A stretch of 64,000 bases of DNA from Verrucomicrobiaceae bacterium (lineage in GTDB: Bacteria > Verrucomicrobiota > Verrucomicrobiia > Verrucomicrobiales > Verrucomicrobiaceae), in contig JACKQF010000007.1 in assembly GCA_024232965.1 (NCBI GenBank), forward strand, positions 124,001 through 188,000. The letters run 5' to 3'. Position 1 is the first letter of the stretch. Every line of letters begins with the position of its first letter. The notes beneath the pieces are model-generated. The model saw only the letters and a list, made by a program, of their open reading frames with translations, had not been told where the DNA came from and did no database searches. The translations under genes were made by a program, and so were the position numbers. Below, one piece after another: positions 16,149 to 25,433 of this stretch.

Positions 16149-19100
16149 ATGCACATCAGCCCCATTCATCGGGCTGCGGCGCGCTGTGCCACCGGCCTTC
16201 TGGCCTGGTGGATCAGCGTCGCGGCGGCTTCCGGCGCGGAGTGGACTTCCCTCAACATCGGGAAGCTCAACGACTCCGGCATCTTTTCCACCGTCTTTGA
16301 TCATCGTTCTGATGGTCGATTCATCCTTGGTTCGCAAGGCGTCCTGAAGCTTCAAAAAACCTTTGGCAGTCCCGCGCAAAGCGTCTTCAAAAATGGCGGG
16401 GTAGCCTTTGATCCGTCCTTCGTGGCGGTGCAGGACGATACTCATGCGCTGCTGGGGGAAGGTGGTTTTTCCGGTCCCAGTGGACTGCATAACTTCCAGC
16501 CTTCATCACCGGCTACAGCAATCGCTTCCGCGTCCTTGGCCACATTGCAGAACTACGCCGGTGTGTTTTGGCGCCATCCGACCTCGGGACGCGAAGGCTG
16601 GCTGATCGGGGGCGGAAACGGCACGGGCGGGATGCACAACGTCACTTTTGTATCCACTGATGGACTTCACGTTGGTCCGGTGACTGGTGATCTCTCCACC
16701 TACAGCGGCGCGATGGCCGTGGACGTCGAGGGGAACTTGTTCGCTGCCCTTTTCGAACTCGATGGTTCACCGAATGAGGCGGATGCGGACAAGGTGATGA
16801 AGTTCACCGCCGCACAGATCGATGCCGCCGTGGCAGCGGTGATCGCCTCTGCGCCCGCACCGGTGGATCGGTCCATCGCGACCTTGATTCACAAGTTCAC
16901 CAGCGCCAGCGCCATCGCGGTGGACTCGCAGGGGCGTGTGTGGGCGACCGGTTTCAAAATCAGTGCGCTAGAGTGCTATGACCCAGTGCTGGCGCAGGTG
17001 CGCACGATCGTGCCAGATCATCCAGCTCTCGTCGGCGCGGTAGGTGCACCGAGCTATCAGATTCAGACCTTCACTCGCAACGGTGCCACCTACATCGCCT
17101 ATCTGGCCACGGACGCGTGGGGAACGCCGGGATCGACAATATTTTATGGCTACAAACCACAGTTCGAACTTCCCACGGTGCGACCCGTCCTCAGCTTCGC
17201 AATGGAAGCGCAGACTGTTGATGAAAGCGTTGGTTCCATCGACGTGACGGTCACGCTGGATGCGGCCTTGCAGACTGCGCTGACGGTTCCGTTCGCAGTC
17301 AGTGGCACCGCGACTCTGGGCACGCGTGGGGACTTCACTATCACGCGATCACCCCTTGTGTTTGCGCCTGGGGAAACGACAAAAGACATCACCGTCCAAG
17401 TGCGCGATGATTCTCAAGAGGAAGCAACTCCAACGGAGACGATCATCCTTTCCATCACCAGCACCACGCCCGGCGCGCAAACAGTGGAGATCGGTGCGCA
17501 GAATCAATTCACATTGACGGTCAATGACAATGACGAGATCCCCGAAGTGACCGCACAATCAGGCGATGTGCTGGTGGGGCTCGGCGGTGCGATTGCAGTG
17601 ACGCCAACCGTGACTGGCAGCACGGATCTAGCCTTCCAATGGGAGCGCAATGCGCGCCGTGTCGCTGGTCAAACGCTGAACGATCTCAACATTGCGCCCG
17701 CAGCCGTGAGCCATGCGGGCCGCTACCGTTTGCGAGTCACAAACCCCGCCGGATCAACTTATGGTCCGAATGTGGATGTCGGCGTCGTCGATGATGCGGC
17801 GAGAACGGTTCGCGTATTGCCGGGGCGCAATGCGCTGATCAGCATCGCTGCGGCCGGGCCCGGTTTGACTTTTGCCTGGAGCAAAGACGGAACGCCGATC
17901 TCGGATGGTGCCGACTACGCTGGCACGCAGACATCACGTCTGACGGTGAAGTCTGCCGGCGCTCTCGATGAGGGGGCCTATCGCTGCCATATCGAGACAT
18001 TGGGCGGTGCCACTTTGGACACGGGTGCGCAACAACTCATCGTCACAGCTGCGCCTGTTGCCGTCGCGCCAACGTCAGTGGATCTGCCGATGGGTCGGGT
18101 GGGCACGGCCTACACGACTACATTTGCAGATTTTGATTCAGAGGAGCATGTGGCACCCACACGTTTCGCCGCGACAGGGCTTCCGGTGGGGCTAAAGATC
18201 GATGCCAGCACGGGCGTCATTTCGGGTCGCCCAACGGTGGCGGGTCTGCGTGATCGCGTCTACATCACCGCTGCGAACATCGGCGGCAGCATCCGCCAGG
18301 GGCCGTATCGGCTGATGGTCGATGGCTATGACGTGGGAGCGCAAGGAACCTTTGTGGGACTGATTGATCGCAGTGGAAGCTTCACCGGGCCCATCGTCGA
18401 TGAAGGCCTTGGTGCACGTTTTGATTTGGTGACGACACGATCCGGATCGTTTACGGGAAAAGTCACGATCGGAACGCGTGCCTATCCCTTCAAAGGTTTG
18501 CTGGACACGAGCTTTGTCTTTCCCTTTGGCGCTGCGACCATCCAGCCGAAAAACTTGCCTGCATGGACCCTCGTTTTTGCGATCAATGGCAGCACTGGAG
18601 CTGTGACCGCCCAGTCTGGTAATCTGCATGGCTGGCGTGCAGTCTCGCGCGGAGACGCGGCCCTGACCGCGCGTCTGGGGCGTCACCATTGGTTTGCAGA
18701 TGTTGCGGGTGGTCCCGCCCCATCGGTTCCAGAGGGTAGCAGTTTTGCTTCAGCAACGGTCGCCACTTCGGGGATCGTCACCGTTAGTGGGCGCACTGCT
18801 TTGGGTGATGTGATCGTCTCAAGCGCACGGCTGGGAGCGAACGGAGAGGCCCGCGTCTATCGTGCGCTCGATTCCGGGACGGCGACGTTTTGTGGTCAAC
18901 TCATCATCGCCATGGATGCGCCGCACACATTAGGAGGTGGTTTGACCTGGAGCCGCGTCGCGAATCCGCGCTCGTTGCTGTATCCGCTCGGATGGAGTCC
19001 GCCGCTTGAGTTGCAAGTCAGTGGAGGCCTTTACACTCCTGCAAAAGCTGGTGTGGGGACCGGGATTGCGCTTGGCTTGGCTGCGACTGCGCCGGACGTA

Positions 19101-19463
19101 AACAACGTGCTCTTGGACCTTGAAGGTGGTGGCGTGGGAACAGGCTTGGGCGATTCTACGACGGATCCAGATACGGCCTTGCGCATCTCAAGCACGACCA
19201 AAGTCTCGGCGATCTCACCGAATCCGAGCGCGGTATCTTTGCGCATCACCAATAGCACGGGACTCTTCACGGGATCATTCACGCTCACAGATGGTTCCGT
19301 CCGCCGGAAGGTGACGTATCAAGGTCTGATCGTCCCGCTGCCGTTGACAGCGCCAGTGGACGATGCGCTCGGAGTCGGCTACTATTTGCTACCTGAGCCA
19401 CCCGCCACGAGGACTTCGTTGCGGCGCTCAGGTCTCGCGCTACTGACACCGGATCTCCCATGA
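16149..19463 (+). CDS. Large secreted beta-propeller / Calx-beta / Ig-domain protein under riboswitch control
   Basis: 1104 residues; the start at 16149 opens a signal peptide (LLAWWISVAAASGA, cleaved about residue 29). Approximate layout: 30-340 beta-propeller-like repeats (TVFDHRSDGRFILGSQG, MAVDVEGNLFAAL, AIAVDSQGRVWATGF); 345-460 a Calx-beta domain (VDESVGSIDVTVTLD, VNDNDE); 466-635 two Ig-like domains; 640-720 a putative Ig/cadherin-like domain (RVGTAYTTTFADFD, GVISGRPTVAG); 725-1085 a strand-rich region with GTFVGLIDRSG. The first base of the next gene overlaps its stop. No PEP-CTERM or other sorting tail is seen. Its cobalamin riboswitch suggests a role in cobamide capture or B12 status; the substrate is not shown. 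Confidence 0.88.
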   Translation: MHISPIHRAAARCATGLLAWWISVAAASGAEWTSLNIGKLNDSGIFSTVFDHRSDGRFILGSQGVLKLQKTFGSPAQSVFKNGGVAFDPSFVAVQDDTHALLGEGGFSGPSGLHNFQPSSPATAIASASLATLQNYAGVFWRHPTSGREGWLIGGGNGTGGMHNVTFVSTDGLHVGPVTGDLSTYSGAMAVDVEGNLFAALFELDGSPNEADADKVMKFTAAQIDAAVAAVIASAPAPVDRSIATLIHKFTSASAIAVDSQGRVWATGFKISALECYDPVLAQVRTIVPDHPALVGAVGAPSYQIQTFTRNGATYIAYLATDAWGTPGSTIFYGYKPQFELPTVRPVLSFAMEAQTVDESVGSIDVTVTLDAALQTALTVPFAVSGTATLGTRGDFTITRSPLVFAPGETTKDITVQVRDDSQEEATPTETIILSITSTTPGAQTVEIGAQNQFTLTVNDNDEIPEVTAQSGDVLVGLGGAIAVTPTVTGSTDLAFQWERNARRVAGQTLNDLNIAPAAVSHAGRYRLRVTNPAGSTYGPNVDVGVVDDAARTVRVLPGRNALISIAAAGPGLTFAWSKDGTPISDGADYAGTQTSRLTVKSAGALDEGAYRCHIETLGGATLDTGAQQLIVTAAPVAVAPTSVDLPMGRVGTAYTTTFADFDSEEHVAPTRFAATGLPVGLKIDASTGVISGRPTVAGLRDRVYITAANIGGSIRQGPYRLMVDGYDVGAQGTFVGLIDRSGSFTGPIVDEGLGARFDLVTTRSGSFTGKVTIGTRAYPFKGLLDTSFVFPFGAATIQPKNLPAWTLVFAINGSTGAVTAQSGNLHGWRAVSRGDAALTARLGRHHWFADVAGGPAPSVPEGSSFASATVATSGIVTVSGRTALGDVIVSSARLGANGEARVYRALDSGTATFCGQLIIAMDAPHTLGGGLTWSRVANPRSLLYPLGWSPPLELQVSGGLYTPAKAGVGTGIALGLAATAPDVNNVLLDLEGGGVGTGLGDSTTDPDTALRISSTTKVSAISPNPSAVSLRITNSTGLFTGSFTLTDGSVRRKVTYQGLIVPLPLTAPVDDALGVGYYLLPEPPATRTSLRRSGLALLTPDLP

Positions 19464-21664
19464 CCGCTATCAAACCCAGATCGTCTCACCGCAGACGAAT
19501 CGTCATCGCTGCGGTGCTCATCGCCACGGCTTTGGGTGGGGCGTATCTGGGCTTTGAAGGCGGTGGTGTCTCAGACACCGCGAAGCAAAAAATTGGAGCG
19601 GCGAACTCCGCCGATGGCTCCGAATCCATCGATGAAGATGCAATTGGAGCCGATGAAGCAAACGACCTGGGCCCCAAGACGGACGCTCTATCGTCTTTGC
19701 CAGAGAATGCAGGTGCAGCGCGGCGCTCTGGTTTTGCAGGGCTTACGGATGAACAACTTGCTCGCTTCCTACCACGAGGCATCAGCCGTTTCGATGGCAT
19801 GGGCGGGAAGGGGTTCAATCGTCAGGTCAAATCGGGCAATATCTGGTTCCCGGTGTTTGATGTCTCCAAAGCCAAGGATTCTCCCGAAGACGAAGACTAT
19901 GATCCTTCAAAGGTAGATCTGGCAGAGATCGCGCTGACGATCAGTTCACCGCCGCCTGCTCCTGGAAGTGTGGGTATGTCATATCAGCACGTCTTTAGTG
20001 CCGTTGGCGGCACACCTCCCTATCGTTGGCGCGTGCAAGGTCTGGATAGTAGTGGGTTTGAATTTGATCCGCAGACAGGAGTGCTATCGGGTCAGTCGGA
20101 TGACCCAGTCACGTTGTCGATCTCTGTCAGCGTCGATGACGCAGAAGGTGCCAGCGTCTCGTCCTCCAATGTCCTGGTTATGCAGCCATCGGAGCCCTTG
20201 CAGATCGCGACCTTTCAACTGCCTGTCGGCACCTTGGGAGAGGCCTATTCTGTAGCGGTGAATGCCGTCGGTGGTGTGCCGCCCTATCAATGGGAACTGG
20301 CCGGCGGGGAAGGGGCGTGGAGCTGTGATGCAGGCACTGGCGTCGTCTCCGGTCAACCCACTGTGGCCGGTGAAACGGAGATCACGATCACGGTCGAAGA
20401 CTCGCAAAAAACGAAGGTGCAAACGCAGTTCACGATGAGGGTCACCGAAGGGCTGGAAATCCTCACGGAAGCGCCGCTGCCACCCGCAGCGCCGGGCGCG
20501 CCGTATCAGTTTGCCTTTGACGCCGTGGGCGGCACTCCTCCTTATCAATGGAGCGTGGATGGCGCTTTGTTTCCTGGTTGGAATCTTAGCAGCGATGGCA
20601 TTGTGCAAGGGATCGCTCCGAATGTGGAGAGTCTGCGTCGAGTGAATGTGATCGTTCAGGATGCGGATGGGCGCAGCTATCGGAAGCCCTTTGACCTCGT
20701 TGTTCGCAAGGGATTGATCGCCATTGCCTCAAAGGAAAAAGTGGGTCTAGCTTGGCAACCCATTGCGATCCTGCGGTCCATCGGCGAGCCGGTTGCAGGC
20801 TTCAGCGTAACGCGTCGCAGCGGAGGCGGGGAGGTGGAAATCTTTCGCGGCATCGGGAACAACGTCGTCGATCACCAACTGATCACGGGTGCCACTTATG
20901 AATACACGCTGAACGTGTGGACCACCGACGGTCGCAGCATTCCGTATGCCGCTGCACAGGTTCAGTTGCTGCCGATGAGCCTGAGTCGGGCATCGAACGG
21001 CACGGCGGATCCATTTGCGGATCGCGTCAAGAGCTATGCGCCGCTCAGTGCCTCGGCCTACGGTGCCTCCGGCATCCCTGCCAATGTGACGGGTCCGCCC
21101 GATGGGCGTGATACCTTCACGCCCGCCTATCGGTCCACCGAAGTCGCCTCTCTTAATGCCAGCAACCGAGCCGGTGGTAGCATCGTGCTCGAATTCACTG
21201 ACAACATCATCGAGTCGGGTCCCGGCCCAGACTTCACGTTGTTTGAAAACGTCATGTTTGAAGGCGGTGATCCGAACAAGCGTTTCATGGAGCCTGCCGT
21301 TGTTGAGGTCGCCCTTTTTGAGGGCGAGTGGTATCGCTTTCCCACAAGTGTCAATCCTCCCGCCGATGGCGCTGTGAACTTGGCCAACCCCGCTTACTAC
21401 GTGCAGGGATTCGCTGGGATCAATGCGACGACTGGCGATGATCCCACCGATCCGAATCGCAGCGGTGGTGATAGCTTTGATCTCGATGCGCTCAGAGTGC
21501 CTGACTTGAGTTGGGTGCGCTTTATCCGCATCACCTCCACAGGAGATCGAGTGCGGCTGGATGATGGCGGCATTCCCATCCAACACACCGCGACGAACAA
21601 TGCCCTGTCGGGCGCAGGTAGCAGCGGCTTCGATCTCGATGCTGCTGCTGCCGTGCATCCTTAA
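19460..21664 (+). CDS. Membrane-anchored protein with three Ig-like domains and a C-terminal surface domain
   Basis: 734 residues, starting in an ATGA overlap with the preceding gene. An N-terminal helix (about 13-33, IVIAAVLIATALGGAYLGF) anchors it; an acidic linker follows. Three He_PIG-type Ig domains lie at about 158-248, 250-335 and 340-420, each with the GG(T/V)PPYxW motif, then a fibronectin-like stretch to about 505. The C-terminal domain (about 523-734) has GGSIVLEFTDNIIESGPGPD, FTLFENVMFEGG, FMEPAVVEVALFEGEWYRF and GGDSFDLDALRVPDL. I recall similar C-terminal domains in surface proteins of B12-regulated loci of other phyla. With the riboswitch this supports a cobamide-linked role, unproven. 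Confidence 0.87.
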   Translation: MTAIKPRSSHRRRIVIAAVLIATALGGAYLGFEGGGVSDTAKQKIGAANSADGSESIDEDAIGADEANDLGPKTDALSSLPENAGAARRSGFAGLTDEQLARFLPRGISRFDGMGGKGFNRQVKSGNIWFPVFDVSKAKDSPEDEDYDPSKVDLAEIALTISSPPPAPGSVGMSYQHVFSAVGGTPPYRWRVQGLDSSGFEFDPQTGVLSGQSDDPVTLSISVSVDDAEGASVSSSNVLVMQPSEPLQIATFQLPVGTLGEAYSVAVNAVGGVPPYQWELAGGEGAWSCDAGTGVVSGQPTVAGETEITITVEDSQKTKVQTQFTMRVTEGLEILTEAPLPPAAPGAPYQFAFDAVGGTPPYQWSVDGALFPGWNLSSDGIVQGIAPNVESLRRVNVIVQDADGRSYRKPFDLVVRKGLIAIASKEKVGLAWQPIAILRSIGEPVAGFSVTRRSGGGEVEIFRGIGNNVVDHQLITGATYEYTLNVWTTDGRSIPYAAAQVQLLPMSLSRASNGTADPFADRVKSYAPLSASAYGASGIPANVTGPPDGRDTFTPAYRSTEVASLNASNRAGGSIVLEFTDNIIESGPGPDFTLFENVMFEGGDPNKRFMEPAVVEVALFEGEWYRFPTSVNPPADGAVNLANPAYYVQGFAGINATTGDDPTDPNRSGGDSFDLDALRVPDLSWVRFIRITSTGDRVRLDDGGIPIQHTATNNALSGAGSSGFDLDAAAAVHP

Positions 21665-21669
21665 CGCTG

Positions 21670-22218
21670 CTATTGCTCACTGCGCTGCGGGACCTTGGTG
21701 ATCAGTTTTGGATCGTAGCCTTGCGCTTCGAGTCGCTTCAAGATTCCCTGATACGTCGCATCATCCATGGTCGGTTTGCGACTGAGCACCCAGGCAAGTT
21801 TGCGGGACGGATAGCCGATGACGCTCCACTGATAGTCGGGATCAAGGTCCGTGATCAAGTAGGGCACGCGCAATGGCCAGATGAATTGAACCCGCCATTC
21901 CGCATTCGTTTCTTTGTTGTGCACCCAGGCGACGCCACTCCACTTCTCCAAGGGTGCGTCCAGGTTGCCGCGGCGAAAGAAATAGATGTTGTCCATCTTC
22001 CCATCAGGCCGCAGTGCGTAGCGATCAAAGGTGCCGACTTTGCCATTCTCCAGCGAATAGGGAATGTTGGCGATGACATACCAATCACCAGCGTAACGCT
22101 GCAGATCTACATGAGAGACCGTCTTCAGCGGGGGCAGCTTCGGGCGACCCGCAGAAGAACAAGAGGCCAACACGGCGAGAGCGGTCGCGGCGACGGAGCG
22201 AAAGATTTTGGAGAACAT
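21670..22218 (-). CDS. blc: Outer-membrane lipoprotein, Blc-type lipocalin
   Basis: 182 residues. The signal peptide ends in a lipobox (LAVLASC), so it is a lipoprotein. The lipocalin fold shows its first conserved block, LPPLKTVSHVDLQRYAGDWY (GxW), then VGTFDRYALRPDGKMD, the SGVAWVHNKETNAEWRVQF strand pair and the C-terminal helix DATYQGILKRLEAQGYD. Bacterial Blc binds lysophospholipids or fatty acids and helps envelope maintenance. The start at 22218 leaves a normal signal peptide (MFSKIFRSVAATALA). It converges with the surface-protein unit with a 5-bp gap. Confidence 0.92.
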   Translation of the reverse strand: MFSKIFRSVAATALAVLASCSSAGRPKLPPLKTVSHVDLQRYAGDWYVIANIPYSLENGKVGTFDRYALRPDGKMDNIYFFRRGNLDAPLEKWSGVAWVHNKETNAEWRVQFIWPLRVPYLITDLDPDYQWSVIGYPSRKLAWVLSRKPTMDDATYQGILKRLEAQGYDPKLITKVPQRSEQ

Positions 22219-22322
22219 CCCCCTGAATACGCCCCCCACAAAAATCCAGACGGCATGATGATCGCGCCGCCTCTATGCCAACCGCAAACATCGCTGAAGA
22301 AGCATCGCCATCGGGCAACGAG

Positions 22323-23756
22323 TCACAGCCGCTTTACCACCACGGGCGTCGTTGGCGCGGCGGCACGGACGTGGGTCTCTAGCATGGCTCGCAAGTCTCG
22401 TATCAAGTCCGCCTGCTGCGGGTCTTTGGCGAGGTTGGTGAACTCATGAGGGTCTTGGTCGTGATCGTAGAGTTCGCTGCCTTTCGCGCCGCCATCCCAT
22501 TCGGTGTAGCGCCACCGATCCGTGCGAAGGCTCCGACCGACAAAAGGCTTGCCGTCGCCGGGGCGGACGATCTGGGTGAAGGCCCGGCCTTTCCACACCT
22601 GCGCCGGGTCATCCAGCAAAGGCTTGAGACTGCGTCCCTGGGCAGTGGTGGGCGTGGCGAGCCCGCAGAGATCGGCCACAGTGGGGTAGATGTCGGTGAA
22701 CTCGACCACCTGCTGGCTAGCGCTGCCATTGCCCTTCGCCTTGGGTGCGGCAATGATCAATGGAGCACGCGATGATTCCTCAAAGAGGTTGCGCTTCTGC
22801 CAGGCACCGAGGTGTTCGCCCAGGTGGTAACCGTGATCGCTCCAAAAAACGATGACGGTTTTGTCCGCCAAATTCAGGCGATCCAGCGCGTCGATGACTC
22901 GACCGATCTGGGCGTCCACAAACGACACACAGGCGAGATAAGCACGTAGCGCTTCCCTGCAGGTCTGCTCTGGCAGGCCGTAGTTGGGGATCAGGCAATT
23001 GTGCGCAAAGGCCGCAGGCGGGATGTCGTCGCGATCATTGGCGGGTGCGGTGGGTAGCTTGATCTGATCGAGCGGATACAGGTCGAAGTACTTCTTCGGT
23101 GCGACGTAAGGCGTGTGAGGTCGGAAGAAGCCGACGCCGAGAAAGAAAGGCTGTTCTTGATGGGCCTCCAGCAGGCGTATCGCCTCGCTGACGATCATGC
23201 CGTCGGTTTGTTCGTCATCGGTGCCCTCCGCCGCAAGCCAGCACATGGCAGCACTGATTGCTTTCTCAGGTGTCGGATTGGTGATGAGCGCCTCATCGGC
23301 GACATCGCGTCCCTTGGGATTGATCACCTGTTGCCAAGATGCGCCATCATCCAAGCCATCGGTGCCGATACCTTTGGGCACATCGTAGTGGTAGATCTTG
23401 CCGACGCGCGCGGTGAACCAGCCTTGCTGCTTGAAGAGTTCTGGCAATGTCACCACCTCGGGTGCTTGATCGCGAAAGTGGCGATCCAAATCGAAAACGG
23501 TGGTCGCATCAGGTCGCATGCCGGTGAGGATCGAAGCGCGGCTCGGATTGCAGAGTGGGATCTGACAATACGCGCGATCAAAGCGCACACCACGCGCGGC
23601 GAGCCGATCCAGGTTTGGCGTCAGTGCCTGAGATGAACCTGCAGACGCGAGGACATTGGCGAGGTCATCCACCGCGATGAAAAGCACGTTGGTCTTGTCG
23701 GCAGCATGGGCGACACTGAGCGTGAGCGTGAGCGCGAGGCAGATTGATCGGATCAT
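22323..23756 (-). CDS. Secreted sulfatase, iduronate-2-sulfatase-like
   Basis: 477 residues with a signal peptide (IRSICLALTLTLSVAHA). The motif CNPSRASILTG is the sulfatase signature; the Cys becomes formylglycine. The N-terminal metal site (VLFIAVDDL) and the later IVFWSDHGYHLGEHLG (metal and substrate binding) match the iduronate-2-sulfatase/arylsulfatase family. Extracellular sulfatases of this group desulfate glycosaminoglycan-like or algal polysaccharides. The start at 23756 is chosen for the signal peptide; a longer upstream ATG adds basic residues. The maturase is not in the window. It is divergent from the JetD-like gene, 58 bp away. Confidence 0.93.
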   Translation of the reverse strand: MIRSICLALTLTLSVAHAADKTNVLFIAVDDLANVLASAGSSQALTPNLDRLAARGVRFDRAYCQIPLCNPSRASILTGMRPDATTVFDLDRHFRDQAPEVVTLPELFKQQGWFTARVGKIYHYDVPKGIGTDGLDDGASWQQVINPKGRDVADEALITNPTPEKAISAAMCWLAAEGTDDEQTDGMIVSEAIRLLEAHQEQPFFLGVGFFRPHTPYVAPKKYFDLYPLDQIKLPTAPANDRDDIPPAAFAHNCLIPNYGLPEQTCREALRAYLACVSFVDAQIGRVIDALDRLNLADKTVIVFWSDHGYHLGEHLGAWQKRNLFEESSRAPLIIAAPKAKGNGSASQQVVEFTDIYPTVADLCGLATPTTAQGRSLKPLLDDPAQVWKGRAFTQIVRPGDGKPFVGRSLRTDRWRYTEWDGGAKGSELYDHDQDPHEFTNLAKDPQQADLIRDLRAMLETHVRAAAPTTPVVVKRL

Positions 23757-23814
23757 GAGTGGCAGTCGGGTGAGATATCGATCATGGTAACGAGCCACCA
23801 CGCGTTAACCTTCG

Positions 23815-25041
23815 ATGAATCCTGCGTTCCAATCTTCCGTTGTCTTGCGCACCATCGCCCGGCGCTACCGTGCATCGCAGGTGGGCCGGACGGGCGCCGC
23901 GACGGGAGATTTTGTCGTGGACTACCGCGAACTGATCAAATCCGCACAAGCAACAGATGGCGAGGCGCTGGAGACTGCGCGCAAGGATCTGCGCGATGCG
24001 CATCGTGTCTCCGGTGGTTTGTTGGTCCTGGAAACCCACAGCCGCGATACCAGTCTTTTTCTTCGGGTTCGACTGGCTCTGGAGGGTGGGGAGTCTTGGC
24101 TGTTCGGCGCCATTGGCGAATCATCACCCACTCAGGAGCGGGCCTTGCTGGCAAAGGTATTCACTATCGCTGCTGACCACTGTGTTCCCGAGGCCTGGGC
24201 GGAACGTTGGCGCGGGTATTGTGAGGATCTTGCGACGCGTTGCGAGAAGGGTGGCCCCATCACGCCTTTTGATCGGGGCGATCTCTCTGGCAATGCGGAG
24301 TTGCTTCAGATCTTGGAGCGGTTGCTGGGGTGGAGCGGTGAATCCATGGTGCGATTTGCCAGTTGCGTGGTCTGTGGGGATTCGAAGCGCCTTGAGCAAT
24401 TGCAACCCAAGCTGGAGTCTTGTCTCGCCCAACTGCATGGGGTAGCCCAGATGACGTTCGAGGACATCGGCCTATTGGAAAAACCGCGCAGCGTGCTGGT
24501 TCATGGCCCCATGCTGTTGAAGTTACCCAGAGGCGAATTGAATTTGGGTTTGCTGCGCGGTCCCGTGGCTTTGTCAGAGATCGATATCGATGCAGCAGAG
24601 ATCATCATCGATCCCACCGTGCGCGTCTTGACGGTGGAGAACGAGACGACTTTTCTTGAACTGACAAAGCTCGGTTCTGGGACCCTGCTGATCCACACCA
24701 GCTTTCCAGGTCGCGCTGTGCGAGCTTTGCTGGCAAAGCTGCCAACCGATCTTGAGTGCTGGCACTTTGGTGATACCGACCCCGCAGGTTACGATATTCT
24801 GCGCAGTCTGCGTGCTGCGACGGGACGTGCCATCGGTGCATTGCACATGCGCTTCCGCAGCGATGAGCAAGGCCTGGAGCTTGGAAATCAGGACGTACGA
24901 ACTCTGACGCGACTGATTGGCGATCCGCTCTTGCATGATGTGCAGCAGGATCTTTTAGCGATGCAGTCCGCCGGCAATAAAGGTGCCTTCGAGCAGGAGA
25001 GCCTCGGTTTGCCTGCTCTTGACTGGCCGTTTTACGGCTGA
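23815..25041 (+). CDS. Orphan JetD-like Toprim (DUF2220) protein
   Basis: 408 residues, no signal peptide. The C-terminal half has the Toprim features of the Wadjet subunit JetD and topoisomerase VI A: an acidic VLTVENETTFLEL strand (about 270-284) and HFGDTDPAGYDILRSLR (about 317-333, DxD). The N-terminal half is helical and variable, as in JetD (wHTH-like and DUF3322-like parts). JetD cuts plasmid DNA with JetABC, but no jetA, jetB or jetC lies in the window. It is therefore an orphan or a family member with its own DNA-processing role. The first ATG is used; family starts are poorly defined. Confidence 0.8.
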   Translation: MNPAFQSSVVLRTIARRYRASQVGRTGAATGDFVVDYRELIKSAQATDGEALETARKDLRDAHRVSGGLLVLETHSRDTSLFLRVRLALEGGESWLFGAIGESSPTQERALLAKVFTIAADHCVPEAWAERWRGYCEDLATRCEKGGPITPFDRGDLSGNAELLQILERLLGWSGESMVRFASCVVCGDSKRLEQLQPKLESCLAQLHGVAQMTFEDIGLLEKPRSVLVHGPMLLKLPRGELNLGLLRGPVALSEIDIDAAEIIIDPTVRVLTVENETTFLELTKLGSGTLLIHTSFPGRAVRALLAKLPTDLECWHFGDTDPAGYDILRSLRAATGRAIGALHMRFRSDEQGLELGNQDVRTLTRLIGDPLLHDVQQDLLAMQSAGNKGAFEQESLGLPALDWPFYG

Positions 25042-25044
25042 GCC

Positions 25045-25078
25045 AAAAAAGAGAGAGACCCGCGAACGAGTCTCTCTC
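25045..25078 (-). terminator. Intrinsic terminator of the RRM gene
   Basis: On the minus strand a perfect 9-bp stem (GAGAGAGAC / GTCTCTCTC) with a 10-nt loop is followed by six T, 43 bp after the RRM gene stop. The hairpin can also form on the plus strand after the JetD-like gene, but no T-run follows there. Confidence 0.9.
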
Positions 25079-25121
25079 AATCAATCATTCCGCGTTTGAG
25101 TGCGGAAATCGGTGCCGAGGA

Positions 25122-25433
25122 TTAACGACGGTCGTAACGTTCCCCTTTACGGCCACCGCCGCCACCCGTGTAAGACGGGCGCTCTTCGCGAGGACGAGCC
25201 TCATTCACAGTAAGGTTGCGGCCAGCGACGTTCTTGCCGTCGAGCTGGCGGATAGCGGCGTCCATGCCGTCTTTGGAGTCCATGGTCACAAAGGCAAAGC
25301 CCCGGGGACGGTTGGTTTCGCGGTCCATCATGAGCGCCACTTCGTTAACTTGGCCGTGCTCGCTAAAGAGATCGCGCAGCTCAACTTCTGACATGTCGAA
25401 AGAAAGATTTCCGACGTACATTTTCGTGTTCAT
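25122..25433 (-). CDS. Small RRM RNA-binding protein
   Basis: 103 residues. One RRM: RNP2 KMYVGNL at the start, RNP1 RGFAFVTM about 45 residues later, then the Gly/Arg-rich tail (YTGGGGGRKGERYDRR). This is the bacterial glycine-rich RNA-binding family, often cold-induced and binding single-stranded RNA as a chaperone. The start is set at the Met directly before RNP2; an upstream Met would add 25 unlikely residues. It is monocistronic, with a strong terminator and a 492-bp upstream gap. Confidence 0.93.
   Translation of the reverse strand: MNTKMYVGNLSFDMSEVELRDLFSEHGQVNEVALMMDRETNRPRGFAFVTMDSKDGMDAAIRQLDGKNVAGRNLTVNEARPREERPSYTGGGGGRKGERYDRR

Noticed and set aside
23815..25041. Complete Wadjet defence system around the JetD-like gene
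   Set aside because: No JetA, JetB or JetC (SMC/kleisin-like) gene lies on either side.
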